From: Thauera sp.
GTDB taxonomy: Bacteria; Pseudomonadota; Gammaproteobacteria; Burkholderiales; Rhodocyclaceae
Direction of reading: 5' to 3'
Assembly: GCA_017302295.1 (NCBI GenBank)
Contig: JAFLDS010000006.1
Coordinates: 124,001-188,000 of the forward strand
DNA: 64,000 nt
Numbering within the stretch: the first letter of the stretch is position 1; each line of letters begins with the position of its first letter. Of this stretch, positions 16,286 to 23,995 are shown piece after piece. The position numbers were made by a program, and so were the translations under genes. Below the pieces are notes generated by a model that made no database searches, was not told the DNA's origin, and saw nothing but the letters and a program-made list of their open reading frames with translations.

Positions 16286-16869
16286 GCGCGCAGATCTCCA
16301 CAGAGCGAGTTACGTATCGCCTCGGGCACCGGATCGACCGCAGCCGCATAGGCAGCATGGTCGATGCCGACGGCCATCGCGGTCCCCCGCAACATCGCGC
16401 GCACCCTTTCAGGGCCCAGCTCGAATCGCAGGAAATGCACCGAAGACGTCTTGACGTCATTCTCGCGCTCGAGGTCCTCGTCCGCAATGGCATACACCGG
16501 CGCAAAGCCCTCCGTCCTCACCCACACACGGTGCTCCACACCTTTCAGCCTGCCGAGCCACTCCCGCCGCTGCGCCTCGTCCGGGAACTCGATCAGCATC
16601 GTCGCCTTCCAGTTGTGGCCGTCCGGCACGAGCGGACTGTAGACGTCCAGCTCGCCCACGATGCCCTCCTCCTCGAAGGTGCGCTCGATGCGCAGCATCT
16701 CCTGGATCTGATAGCGGATCGTCAGCTCGTCCTCGAACACCAGCGTCACATGCTCGCCCACATGCAGCGTGCGGTTCTTCTTGTGGGCGATGACCTGTGC
16801 GCGAAACTGCGGACGAACCCTGGCGTATTGCTCCAGGCCTAGCAGACTTTCGCGTGCGATCACCATCAT
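16282..16869 (-). CDS. DUF3501 family protein
   Basis: About 195 residues, cytoplasmic, no membrane segment. It begins [26 protein letters not shown] and contains VTLVFEDELTIRYQIQEMLRIERTFEEEGI, the core of DUF3501. The function is unknown. The gene belongs to a recurrent set with rubrerythrin and a GlpC-like Fe-S protein, as here. Two ATGs in tandem (16869 and 16866) overlap the stop codon of the Fe-S gene, and GAGGAGG lies just upstream. The open frame to 16989 is ignored because homology starts at the tandem ATGs. Confidence 0.85.
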   Translation of the reverse strand: MMVIARESLLGLEQYARVRPQFRAQVIAHKKNRTLHVGEHVTLVFEDELTIRYQIQEMLRIERTFEEEGIVGELDVYSPLVPDGHNWKATMLIEFPDEAQRREWLGRLKGVEHRVWVRTEGFAPVYAIADEDLERENDVKTSSVHFLRFELGPERVRAMLRGTAMAVGIDHAAYAAAVDPVPEAIRNSLCGDLRA

Positions 16870-18218
16870 CCCGCCTCCTCGAGCCCGTATGCCATGCGCA
16901 GCAGCGTCAGCGGATGCGCCTTCTGCGCCGCCAGCGTCGTGCCGCCATCGCGGATGCCCTGCTGGATGTGGCGCCCTGCGATCGGGCAATCTGAACTGAT
17001 GAAGTCCGGCTCGGCCTGTGCGACCGCTCTGAACACCGGCCTGCCGATCTTCATCGACTGCTCGAAGTATTCCTGCTTCACGCCCCAGGTGCCGTCATGC
17101 CCGGCGCAGCGCTCGATGGTGGTGACTTCGGTTTGCGGCACCAGCTGCAGCGTTTCACGCGTCTTCTGGCCGATGTTCTGCACCCGTCCGTGACACGGAA
17201 TATGGTAGGCGACCCTGCCAAGCGGCCGCTTGAAATCCGTCCGCAGCAGACCATCCTTGTTGCGCAGCACGAAGTACTCGAACGGATCGAACATCGCCTC
17301 GGCCACCGCGGCAACGTCGACGTCATCGGGGAACAGCAACGGCAGCTCCTGCTTGAACATCAGGGCGCAAGAGGGCACCGGCGCGAGGATTGCGTAGCCC
17401 TCGCGGGCGAGTTTCACCATCGCCGGGATGTTGCGCTGCTTGAGCCGCTCCACCCCTTCGAGGTCGCCGAGTTCGAGCTTGGGCATGCCGCAGCATGCCT
17501 CCCGGCGCACGAGCACCGCGGGCACCTGGTTGTGCCTGAGGATGGCGACCAGATCGTGGCCGATGCCCGGTTCGTTGTAGTTGATGTAGCAGGTCGAGAA
17601 GATCGCCACCTTGCCCGGCGTGCGCTCGCCGTCGCGAACGGGCCAGTCCTCGCTTACCTTCGCTTTGGAGCGGAACCGCGCGGGGGCATAGGGTGGAAGT
17701 TCGCGGCGCTTGTCCACGCCCAGCAGCGCCTCCAACACGCCGCGCGCCGCGCTGTTGCGGTTGGCCGCATTCACCGTCTGCGCCACCACCGGTATCGCCG
17801 CGAGCTTGCCCAGGGCGTCTGTGCTCGTCAGCAGCTTGTCGCGGAAGCGGACCTCGCCCTTGCGGAATTTCACCGCCTTGGCGCGCAGCATCAGATGCGG
17901 AAAATCGAGGTTCCACTCATGCGGGGGCACATAAGGGCATTTGGTCATGAAGCAGACATCGCACAGATAGCACTGGTCCACGACTTTCCAGTAATGCGAC
18001 TTCTCGACGCCATCGACTTCCCCGGTGCTGCTCGCATCGACGAGGTCGAACAGTGTCGGAAAGGCGGTGCACAGATTCACGCAGCGCCGACAGCCGTGGC
18101 AGATGTCGAACACGCGCTCCATCTCGCCCAGCAGCGCATTCTCGTCGTAGTAATCGCCGTCGCGCCACGCGATCGGACGTCGCGCCGGCGCTTCGAGGCT
18201 GCCTTCACGCTTGGTCAT
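16866..18218 (-). CDS. GlpC/HdrD-like iron-sulfur oxidoreductase, rubrerythrin-associated
   Basis: A protein of 450 residues with two 4Fe-4S binding motifs near the N-terminus ([13 protein letters not shown] and [15 protein letters not shown]). Two cysteine-rich CCG-like halves follow ([15 protein letters not shown] in the first, [15 protein letters not shown] with [10 protein letters not shown] and DCPIAG in the second), as in glycerol-3-phosphate dehydrogenase subunit C and heterodisulfide reductase subunits. It probably passes electrons to or from the neighbouring rubrerythrin; this is inferred from the conserved cluster. The start at 18218 has GGGAGGG upstream; an upstream extension to 18308 would add a basic stretch without homology. 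Confidence 0.87.
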   Translation of the reverse strand: MTKREGSLEAPARRPIAWRDGDYYDENALLGEMERVFDICHGCRRCVNLCTAFPTLFDLVDASSTGEVDGVEKSHYWKVVDQCYLCDVCFMTKCPYVPPHEWNLDFPHLMLRAKAVKFRKGEVRFRDKLLTSTDALGKLAAIPVVAQTVNAANRNSAARGVLEALLGVDKRRELPPYAPARFRSKAKVSEDWPVRDGERTPGKVAIFSTCYINYNEPGIGHDLVAILRHNQVPAVLVRREACCGMPKLELGDLEGVERLKQRNIPAMVKLAREGYAILAPVPSCALMFKQELPLLFPDDVDVAAVAEAMFDPFEYFVLRNKDGLLRTDFKRPLGRVAYHIPCHGRVQNIGQKTRETLQLVPQTEVTTIERCAGHDGTWGVKQEYFEQSMKIGRPVFRAVAQAEPDFISSDCPIAGRHIQQGIRDGGTTLAAQKAHPLTLLRMAYGLEEAG

Positions 18219-18304
18219 GGCGACCCTCCCCGCGGGCAGGAACGGCCTGCGTTTGACGGGCCGAGAAACGGGCGGTTCACCCGCCCGTTCACTTCGGCAA
18301 ACCC

Positions 18305-18724
18305 TCAATCAGTGAGGGCGTCCAGCGCCTTCTGGAAACGGTTCGCGTGCGAACGTTCAGCTTTGGCCAGCGTCTCGAACCAGTCGGCGATCTCGTCGAA
18401 ACCTTCGCCACGCGCAGTCTTCGCCATGCCCGGGTACATGTCGGTGTACTCGTGCGTCTCACCGGCGATCGCTGCGCCCAGGTTCTGGCGGGTGGAACCG
18501 AACGGCAGGCCGGTGGCAGGATCACCACAGGCTTCGAGGTATTCGAGGTGGCCGTGGGCGTGTCCGGTCTCACCTTCGGCGGTGGAGCGAAACACCGTCG
18601 CCACGTCGTTCTGTCCCTCGACGTCGGCCTTGGCGGCGAAATAAAGATAGCGGCGATTTGCCTGCGACTCACCCGCAAAGGCGGCCTTCAGGTTGCCTTC
18701 GGTCTGGGAACCCTTGAGTTGCAT
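18305..18724 (-). CDS. Rubrerythrin-family di-iron protein
   Basis: A 139-residue ferritin-like protein starting [19 protein letters not shown]. The iron-ligand pattern is visible: E in [14 protein letters not shown], ExxH in [11 protein letters not shown] in [12 protein letters not shown] and ExxH in [11 protein letters not shown]. The C-terminal rubredoxin domain of classical rubrerythrin is missing, so an external electron donor is needed; the GlpC-like protein encoded next is a candidate. The family detoxifies hydrogen peroxide. The start was set at 18724 because GGAG lies just upstream and homology begins there. It is first in the rubrerythrin/Fe-S/DUF3501/CNP1/coq7 string, though the 86-base gap to the Fe-S gene leaves room for another signal. 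Confidence 0.88.
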   Translation of the reverse strand: MQLKGSQTEGNLKAAFAGESQANRRYLYFAAKADVEGQNDVATVFRSTAEGETGHAHGHLEYLEACGDPATGLPFGSTRQNLGAAIAGETHEYTDMYPGMAKTARGEGFDEIADWFETLAKAERSHANRFQKALDALTD

Positions 18725-18789
18725 GTCTCCTCTCCTTTTCACGCAGACGGTTGCGCCCCGCAGTCGGGCACTCTTCAGCCTAGGCGAGG

Positions 18790-18812
18790 GATCAAAACAT
18801 CCCAAATTGATC
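18790..18812. promoter_or_regulatory. Inverted repeat upstream of the rubrerythrin gene, candidate operator
   Basis: GATCAA-N11-TTGATC is a perfect 6+6 repeat about 66 bases upstream of the rubrerythrin start. Its centre-to-centre half-site spacing of 17 bases suits a dimeric regulator. It is not an FNR site, which has the opposite half-site order. The binding protein is unknown. Confidence 0.4.
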
Positions 18813-18861
18813 GCCCCTATCCGCCACATTGCCCAAGGCTATCTCCCGCCGCGGAACCGGC

Positions 18862-19458
18862 TCACGCGGCCAGCGCGGCCTCGATCTCGGCGAAACTGCG
18901 CGCAATCTCGGTCGCTTCAGGCAGGGCCTCGCCAAGCTGGCGAGCGAGCTGGGTCATCGAAAAGATGCCCCGGATGCGCGCCTGCCCCTCGCCCGCCGGC
19001 TCGACGACGAGCGCGTGCTGACGCCCCGATCGACGCAGGGTGGCGACGACGTGGCCCACTTCGGAGCGCAGCACGTCCTCCAGGCGCACGGCCTCCATGG
19101 CCGACAGAGGCGTCATGACCTTCGCCACGCCCAGCTCGTCGAGCCGCAGGCCGTGTTCACGCGCCACGCGCACTGGCCGTTCGCCAAGAAAGTCGGCTGC
19201 GGTCACGACACCGACAACGCCACGATCCGCATCGGTCACGAGGAGCAGTCGCACGCCGCGCGCCTGCATCGCCCGATGTGCCTCGAGCTGACTCATGCCG
19301 ACGTCGACCGTCGCCGCGGGGACGAGGCGCAAGTCGGTCATGACATCCAGTGCGGCCGAGTCCAGGCGCACGCGACGGTCGGAACAAACGTCGGCAATGT
19401 CGCAGCGCATGCCGTCCAGCTGGGCCTGAGGAAGCGGCAGGAATCGATCCCGATGCAT
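18862..19458 (-). CDS. CBS-domain protein
   Basis: A soluble 198-residue protein with two CBS motifs: residues about 35-110 (DLRLVPAATVDVGMSQLEAHRAMQ and LLLVTDADRGVVGVVTAADFLG), and about 120-185 (VAKVMTPLSAMEAVRLEDVL, HALVVEPAGEGQARIRGIFSMTQLARQLG). CBS pairs bind adenosyl ligands and regulate partner proteins. No catalytic domain is attached. The start at 19458 was chosen at the ATG of MHRDRFLPLPQ, preceded by a G-rich stretch; the upstream frame to 19611 is low-complexity. No partner gene is evident. Confidence 0.85.
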   Translation of the reverse strand: MHRDRFLPLPQAQLDGMRCDIADVCSDRRVRLDSAALDVMTDLRLVPAATVDVGMSQLEAHRAMQARGVRLLLVTDADRGVVGVVTAADFLGERPVRVAREHGLRLDELGVAKVMTPLSAMEAVRLEDVLRSEVGHVVATLRRSGRQHALVVEPAGEGQARIRGIFSMTQLARQLGEALPEATEIARSFAEIEAALAA

Positions 19459-19813
19459 GATGAACCCCCGTGTCTGGTGTGGAACGGAGCCTCTGGCAGA
19501 CCGACCCGGCCCGGTGCGGGCTCCTGCATCGAGTAAAGCCCAGGCCGGGCATGACATCAAGCCCGGCGCACGGACTTCACCGTCGCAGGCGTCGGGGGTG
19601 ATCGCGGGCATACGCGGTCGGGTTCAACGGGCCACGCACAACACGATCCGCTCCCGCCGCCGGAACGGACCGTGCTGAAACGCTCCGGCACCACGCCGGA
19701 GGTGGGCGGATGAGCGCAGCGCTGTCCGCCAAACAGGCTCGAACAGCGGAGGGCGCTGCGGTTTTACGCCCTGCAGGCTATTCGCGTAAGCAACAAACAG
19801 CTCGCAGCCCGCA
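19459..19813. other. Spacer between CBS-domain gene and rppH, with one REP-like palindrome
   Basis: No supported gene. An imperfect palindrome at 19705-19730 (GGCGGA, inner arms AGCGC-A-GCGCT, then TCCGCC) resembles the GGCGGAT...ATCCGCC intergenic repeats widespread in beta- and gammaproteobacteria. Open frames here have no homology features. Confidence 0.5.
19705..19730. repeat. REP-like imperfect palindrome
   Basis: Nested arms GGCGGA/TCCGCC and AGCGC/GCGCT form a near-perfect 26-base palindrome in the rppH 3' spacer. Only one clear copy was seen in the window, so the repeat assignment rests on resemblance to known intergenic repeats. Confidence 0.4.
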
Positions 19814-20377
19814 CTAGTGCGGCCCGCCTGACTCCGCAACACCGCCCTCGGCCGCGCCTGCCACAGTGGGCAGCCGGTAACTCTCGGGCAGCTCGAAGAC
19901 GCGCGAGCGGAAGAGGACGCGGGCGAGTTCCACCAGCGCAAGCTGATAGACCTGCCGCTTGAACTCGATCACCGCTTCAAGAGGAACCCAGTAATCGCTC
20001 CAGCGCCATGCATCGAACTCCGGATGATGACTTGCGCGCAGACACACGTCCGAATCGCGTCCCACCAGACGCAGCAGAAACCAGATCTGTTTCTGTCCGC
20101 GATAGGTGTTGCGCCATTCGCGCCGTATCCAGTGCTTTGGCACTTCGTAGCGCAGCCATCCGCGCGTGCGGCCGAGGATCTTCACATGCTCGGGACGCAG
20201 TCCGACCTCTTCGAACAGTTCCCGGTACATGGCCTGCTCCGGCGATTCGCCGTGCTTGATACCACCTTGAGGAAACTGCCAGGAGTGCTCGCGGATCCGC
20301 TTGCCCCAGAAAACCTCGTTGCGCGCGTTGACCAGAATGATGCCGACGTTAGGGCGAAAGCCTTCACGGTCGAGCAT
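19814..20377 (-). CDS. rppH: RNA pyrophosphohydrolase
   Basis: A 187-residue Nudix enzyme that removes pyrophosphate from the 5' end of triphosphorylated mRNA and so triggers decay. It begins [17 protein letters not shown] and has the Nudix box [23 protein letters not shown] (written here as the G-x5-E-x7-REx2EExG pattern). Further RppH blocks are [18 protein letters not shown] and [12 protein letters not shown]. The ATG at 20377 has AAGG upstream; a TTG two codons earlier is unlikely. It diverges from proS, a common neighbour arrangement in betaproteobacteria. The C-terminal tail is about 25 residues longer than in E. coli. Confidence 0.95.
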   Translation of the reverse strand: MLDREGFRPNVGIILVNARNEVFWGKRIREHSWQFPQGGIKHGESPEQAMYRELFEEVGLRPEHVKILGRTRGWLRYEVPKHWIRREWRNTYRGQKQIWFLLRLVGRDSDVCLRASHHPEFDAWRWSDYWVPLEAVIEFKRQVYQLALVELARVLFRSRVFELPESYRLPTVAGAAEGGVAESGGPH

Positions 20378-20603
20378 GATCAAACCTTTGAATTTCGCGT
20401 AGTTGTTTCAATTTTTTCACACTTGCCGGCTGTTTGAAAGCGCATCGGCAAGCCGGTTCCATTACCCTGCACCGGTGGCGCGAAGCGAGCGTCGCGCCAT
20501 GCGCTAGAATGGCGGGCGAAGAAGGCGCGTGACTTGCGTGCGCCTTCGCGCTTCGTTCGCTCTCCAGATTGCGACCCACTTTGCGACTTTTCCAGACATT
20601 TCC

Positions 20604-22358
20604 ATGCGTGCAAGCCAGTTTCACCTGTTCACCCTGAAAGAAGCGCCCTCCGACGCCGAAGTCGTCAGCCAACAGCTGATGCTGCGCGCCGGCATGATCC
20701 GCAAGATTGCCGCCGGGATTTACAGCTACATGCCGATGGGACTGCGTTCCATCCGCAAGGTCGAGGCGATCGTTCGCGAGGAGCTGAATCGAGCCGGCGC
20801 GATGGAGCTGGTGATGCCGCTCGTGCAGCCGGCCGAGTTGTGGCAGGAGACCGGCCGCTGGGACAAGATGGGCGAGGAGATGCTGCGCCTGAAAGACCGT
20901 CACGCGCGCGACTTCGCGCTGCAGCCGACCTCGGAGGAAGTCGTCACCGACATCGCCCGCCAGGAACTCAAGAGCTACCGCCAGCTGCCGAAGAACTTCT
21001 ATCAGATTCAGACCAAGTTCCGCGATGAGCGCCGGCCCCGATTCGGCGTGATGCGCGGACGCGAATTCGTCATGAAGGACGCCTACTCCTTCGACCGCAA
21101 CGCCGAGGCGGCCGGTCGCAGCTACGACGCGATGTTCGCGGCGTACGGGCGCATCTTCGACCGCCTCGGCCTAGAGTACCGTGCCGTCGCCGCCGACACC
21201 GGCGCGATCGGCGGCGACCGCTCGCATGAGTTCCAGGTGATCGCCGACACCGGCGAGGACGCCATTGTCTATTGCCCCGCCTCGAACTACGCCGCGAACA
21301 TCGAGCTCGCCGAAGCCCTTGCGCTGCTGCCCGGGCGCGCCGCCCCCGACGAGGGGCTGGAGAAGACCTCGACACCGGGATGCACCACTTGCGCCCAGGT
21401 CGCCGAGCTCCTCGGACTGCCCCTGTCGCGTACGGTGAAATCGGTGGTGCTCGCCACCGACGACGTGGACGACAAGGGCCAGCCCGCCGGCGCGACCGTG
21501 TGGCTGATGATGGTGCGCGGCGACCACACCCTCAACGACGTCAAGGCCGGCAAGATCGACGGCCTCAAGACGGGCTTCCGCTTTGCCACCGAGGCAGAGA
21601 TCCTCGAGCACTTCGGCTGCAAGCCGGGCTACCTCGGCCCGATCGGCACGCACAAGCCGGTCCGGGTGGTTGCCGACCGCACGGTCGCGGTGATGGCCGA
21701 CTTCGTCTGCGGCGCGAACGCTGAAGACTTCCACTACACCGGGGTGAATTGGGGGCGCGACCTGCCCGAGCCAGAGCTCGTCGCCGACATCCGCAACGTC
21801 GTCGAAGGCGATCCCTCGCCCGACGGCGCGGGCGCGCTCGCGATCCAGCGCGGCATCGAGGTCGGCCACGTGTTCTACCTCGGCACCAAGTACTCCAAGG
21901 CGATGAACGCCACCTTCCTCGACGAGGACGGCAAGCCCAAGCATTTCGAGATGGGCTGCTACGGCATCGGCATCACCCGCATCCTCGGTGCCGCGATCGA
22001 GCAGAACCACGACGCGCGCGGCATCATCTGGCCGGTGTCGATCGCGCCGTTCGAGGTCGTGATCTGCCCGGTGGGCTGGGGCAAGTCCGAAGCGGTGCGC
22101 GAACACGCGCAGAAGCTCTACGAGGCGCTGACCGCCGCCGGCATCGACGCCATGCTCGACGACCGCGACGAGCGCCCGGGTGTGATGTTCGCCGACTGGG
22201 AGCTGATCGGTGTGCCGCACCGCGTCACGCTCGGCGACCGCGGCCTGAAGGAAGGCCTGGCCGAATATCAGGGCCGCCGCGACAGCGAGGCGACCAAGGT
22301 GCCGGTGGCCGAGATCGCAAGCTTCATCATCGACCGCCTGAAGGCGGCGAAGGCCTGA
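20604..22358 (+). CDS. proS: Prolyl-tRNA synthetase
   Basis: A bacterial-type class II synthetase of 584 residues that charges tRNA-Pro. It starts [20 protein letters not shown]. Motif 2 is in [20 protein letters not shown] and motif 3 in the [17 protein letters not shown] stretch. Between them is the YbaK-like editing insertion (for example [21 protein letters not shown] and [20 protein letters not shown]). The C-terminal anticodon-binding domain is present ([15 protein letters not shown]). The frame is open 25 codons upstream, but the family starts at this ATG. The next gene begins 2 bases after the stop. Confidence 0.97.
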   Translation: MRASQFHLFTLKEAPSDAEVVSQQLMLRAGMIRKIAAGIYSYMPMGLRSIRKVEAIVREELNRAGAMELVMPLVQPAELWQETGRWDKMGEEMLRLKDRHARDFALQPTSEEVVTDIARQELKSYRQLPKNFYQIQTKFRDERRPRFGVMRGREFVMKDAYSFDRNAEAAGRSYDAMFAAYGRIFDRLGLEYRAVAADTGAIGGDRSHEFQVIADTGEDAIVYCPASNYAANIELAEALALLPGRAAPDEGLEKTSTPGCTTCAQVAELLGLPLSRTVKSVVLATDDVDDKGQPAGATVWLMMVRGDHTLNDVKAGKIDGLKTGFRFATEAEILEHFGCKPGYLGPIGTHKPVRVVADRTVAVMADFVCGANAEDFHYTGVNWGRDLPEPELVADIRNVVEGDPSPDGAGALAIQRGIEVGHVFYLGTKYSKAMNATFLDEDGKPKHFEMGCYGIGITRILGAAIEQNHDARGIIWPVSIAPFEVVICPVGWGKSEAVREHAQKLYEALTAAGIDAMLDDRDERPGVMFADWELIGVPHRVTLGDRGLKEGLAEYQGRRDSEATKVPVAEIASFIIDRLKAAKA

Positions 22359-22360
22359 GG

Positions 22361-23005
22361 ATGTTGCGCCGCGCGTCCTGCCGGCTCGCCTTCGCGACCG
22401 CGCTTGCGCTGGCGAGCGGCGGGGCGCTGGCGGGCGCGCAGCAATACGAACCGCTGGCGGCCAGTGTGCGCGCCGCGTTGCACGCGGCGGTCAGCGACGC
22501 GGTAGCGCCGACGCTGCCTATCCCGGACGCCGGCGAACGTGCGCGCTGGCTCGCCGAGATGTCGCGGCGCCTGGAAAAACGCATCCCCGACGCGGCTTAC
22601 CGCAGCGAGCTGCTGACCTCGATCCACTACGAGGCCACGCGCGCAGGGCTCGATCCACAGATGGTGCTCGGCCTCATCCAGGTGGAGAGCAATTTCCGCA
22701 AGTATGCGATCTCCTCGGCGGGCGCCCGCGGCTTCATGCAGGTGATGCCGTTCTGGCTGAACGTGATGAACCGCCCCGACGACAACCTGTTCCACCTGCG
22801 CACCAACCTGCGCTATGGCTGCACGATCCTGCGCCACTACCTCGACATCGAGAAGGGCGACCTTTTTCGCGCGCTCGGTCGCTACAACGGCAGCCTGGGC
22901 AAGGCGGAGTACCCCAACCTCGTGCGCGGCGCCTGGGAACGACACTGGAGCTGGAGGCCAGAGCAGCTCGCAGCCGGCAGCCTGGGCACCGACCGCCGCA
23001 ACTGA
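22361..23005 (+). CDS. Lytic transglycosylase, SLT domain
   Basis: A 214-residue exported enzyme with a signal peptide (LAFATALALASGGALAGA). The SLT domain (about residues 90-195) has the catalytic Glu in GLIQVESNFRKYAIS and the following SAGARGFMQVMPF motif. The pattern SIHYEATRAGLDPQMVLGLIQ and YNGSLGKAEYP are typical of peptidoglycan lytic transglycosylases that cut between MurNAc and GlcNAc. It starts 2 bases after the proS stop with TGAGG before the ATG, so it is probably co-transcribed with proS. The bactofilin gene converges from the other side. Confidence 0.92.
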   Translation: MLRRASCRLAFATALALASGGALAGAQQYEPLAASVRAALHAAVSDAVAPTLPIPDAGERARWLAEMSRRLEKRIPDAAYRSELLTSIHYEATRAGLDPQMVLGLIQVESNFRKYAISSAGARGFMQVMPFWLNVMNRPDDNLFHLRTNLRYGCTILRHYLDIEKGDLFRALGRYNGSLGKAEYPNLVRGAWERHWSWRPEQLAAGSLGTDRRN

Positions 23006-23042
23006 AGTCGCAGCGACCGCCCCCCAGCCTGCCTGCGCCGCC

Positions 23043-23651
23043 TCAACCGGCGACCGCGACCAGCGGCTTGAGCTCGTGAGTCGACTTATCCAAGGGCTTG
23101 CCTGAATCCTTGGTTGCCGCCGCGAGCGACTTCACGTCGCCGGAGATCTCGCCCCCCTCCTCGATCAGGATCTTGCCGTAGCGGATCTTTCCGCTGACGC
23201 GGCCTGTGGCGTGGATGATGAGCTGCTTGCGCGCGGTGAGCTCGCCTTCGAACACGCCATGAATCTCCGCCACGTCGATGCCGACGGTGCCCGCATAGGC
23301 GCCGTTCTGCGCGATGCGAATCACGCGGCTGTCCATGGTCGCTTCGACGCGGCCCTCCACGACGAGGGTGTCGCAATCGAGGATCTCGGCCCCCTTGAGC
23401 TTGACGTCCGGGCCGACGATCAGGCTGCTCCCGCCGGCCTGCTTGGTGTCCGGAGCACCCGGCGCGGCATCGCCGGGCGCAGACGCTGCAACATCGGAAG
23501 GCTCACCCTCGCGGACGGATGAAGCCGTGCTCGTCGTCACCGAGGCCAGGGTAGAGGCGGCCGCCAGGCCGCTGCCCGGCTGTGCGGGCCGCAAGCCGCG
23601 ATCGGCCTGCGAATCAGTGTTCTTCGGAAACATGGTGGGTTTGTTGAACAT
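23043..23651 (-). CDS. Bactofilin-family polymerising cytoskeletal protein
   Basis: A 202-residue protein. The first 75 residues are a low-complexity Ala/Ser/Pro-rich tail. The bactofilin beta-helix core runs from about 78 to 175 (SLIVGPDVKLKGAEILDCDTLVVEGRVEATMDSRVIRIAQNG, GTVGIDVAEIHGVFEGELTARKQLIIHATGRVSGKIRYGK). A short C-terminal tail follows. Bactofilins assemble into filaments without nucleotides and often recruit peptidoglycan enzymes; a lytic transglycosylase is encoded convergently next door. AAGGAG precedes the ATG. Upstream is a sigma-54 promoter and two GlrR-type operator sites, so it is likely controlled by the divergent sensory operon. Confidence 0.9.
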   Translation of the reverse strand: MFNKPTMFPKNTDSQADRGLRPAQPGSGLAAASTLASVTTSTASSVREGEPSDVAASAPGDAAPGAPDTKQAGGSSLIVGPDVKLKGAEILDCDTLVVEGRVEATMDSRVIRIAQNGAYAGTVGIDVAEIHGVFEGELTARKQLIIHATGRVSGKIRYGKILIEEGGEISGDVKSLAAATKDSGKPLDKSTHELKPLVAVAG

Positions 23652-23704
23652 GGTTTCTCCTTGAGCTTGATCGGGCCGTCCGGCGCGACCCGACCATGCG
23701 CACT

Positions 23705-23720
23705 AGCAAACGCTGCGCCA
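23705..23720 (-). promoter_or_regulatory. Sigma-54 promoter for the bactofilin gene
   Basis: The minus strand reads TGGCGCA-GCGT-TTGCT, which matches TGGCACG-N4-TTGCW in all of the TGGC and TTGCW positions and keeps GG-N10-GC. The start is predicted near 23695, about 44 bases before the bactofilin ATG. Confidence 0.75.
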
Positions 23721-23740
23721 GAGATAAAACTTCTCTTCTC

Positions 23741-23759
23741 CCTCAATAACTTGCTGATC
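23741..23759. promoter_or_regulatory. IHF-like site between GlrR sites and the sigma-54 promoter
   Basis: Two overlapping near-matches to WATCAA-N4-TTR occur here: CCTCAATAACTTG on the plus strand (23741-23753) and GATCAGCAAGTTA on the minus strand (23747-23759). A DNA bend at this place would bring the upstream activator to the promoter. Confidence 0.4.
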
Positions 23760-23806
23760 GACCCGGGCGCATATGGGACCACCCGCGGCAGCGACAGTAC
23801 GCCGAG

Positions 23807-23824
23807 TGTCGCCGACGCCCGACA
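23807..23824. promoter_or_regulatory. GlrR-type operator site, distal form 1
   Basis: Exact TGTC-N10-GACA, the motif established for GlrR upstream of the sigma-54 promoter of E. coli glmY. Its centre is about 120 bases upstream of the predicted bactofilin transcript start. Confidence 0.7.
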
Positions 23825-23872
23825 GGTTTTCCTCCACGTTGCGCAAGTCCTTGTTCCTTCTCCGCTCCTGCT

Positions 23873-23890
23873 TGTCGCCGTACGGCGACA
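23873..23890. promoter_or_regulatory. GlrR-type operator site, distal form 2
   Basis: A second exact TGTC-N10-GACA, embedded in a perfect 20-base palindrome (23872-23891). It lies 66 bases from the first site, about six helical turns, and about 187 bases upstream of the bactofilin start. It is also about 105 bases upstream of the kinase gene. Confidence 0.75.
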
Positions 23891-23995
23891 AAATCGGCGC
23901 CCGGCCGACACATCGGCTTGCACTTGCAGACACCCGGGCCCGGCAATGACGCCGTAAACTTCATTTTCACAAATTGAAAATCGGCTGTTGCCTGA

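Noticed and set aside
18790-18812. FNR site upstream of the rubrerythrin gene
   Set aside because: FNR sites have TTGAT first and ATCAA second with a 4-base spacer; here the half-sites are reversed with 11 bases between.
23891-23995. Possible sigma-54 promoter toward the GlrK-like gene (CGGCTTGCACTTGCA)
   Set aside because: The GG to GC spacing is one base short, which sigma-54 does not tolerate.
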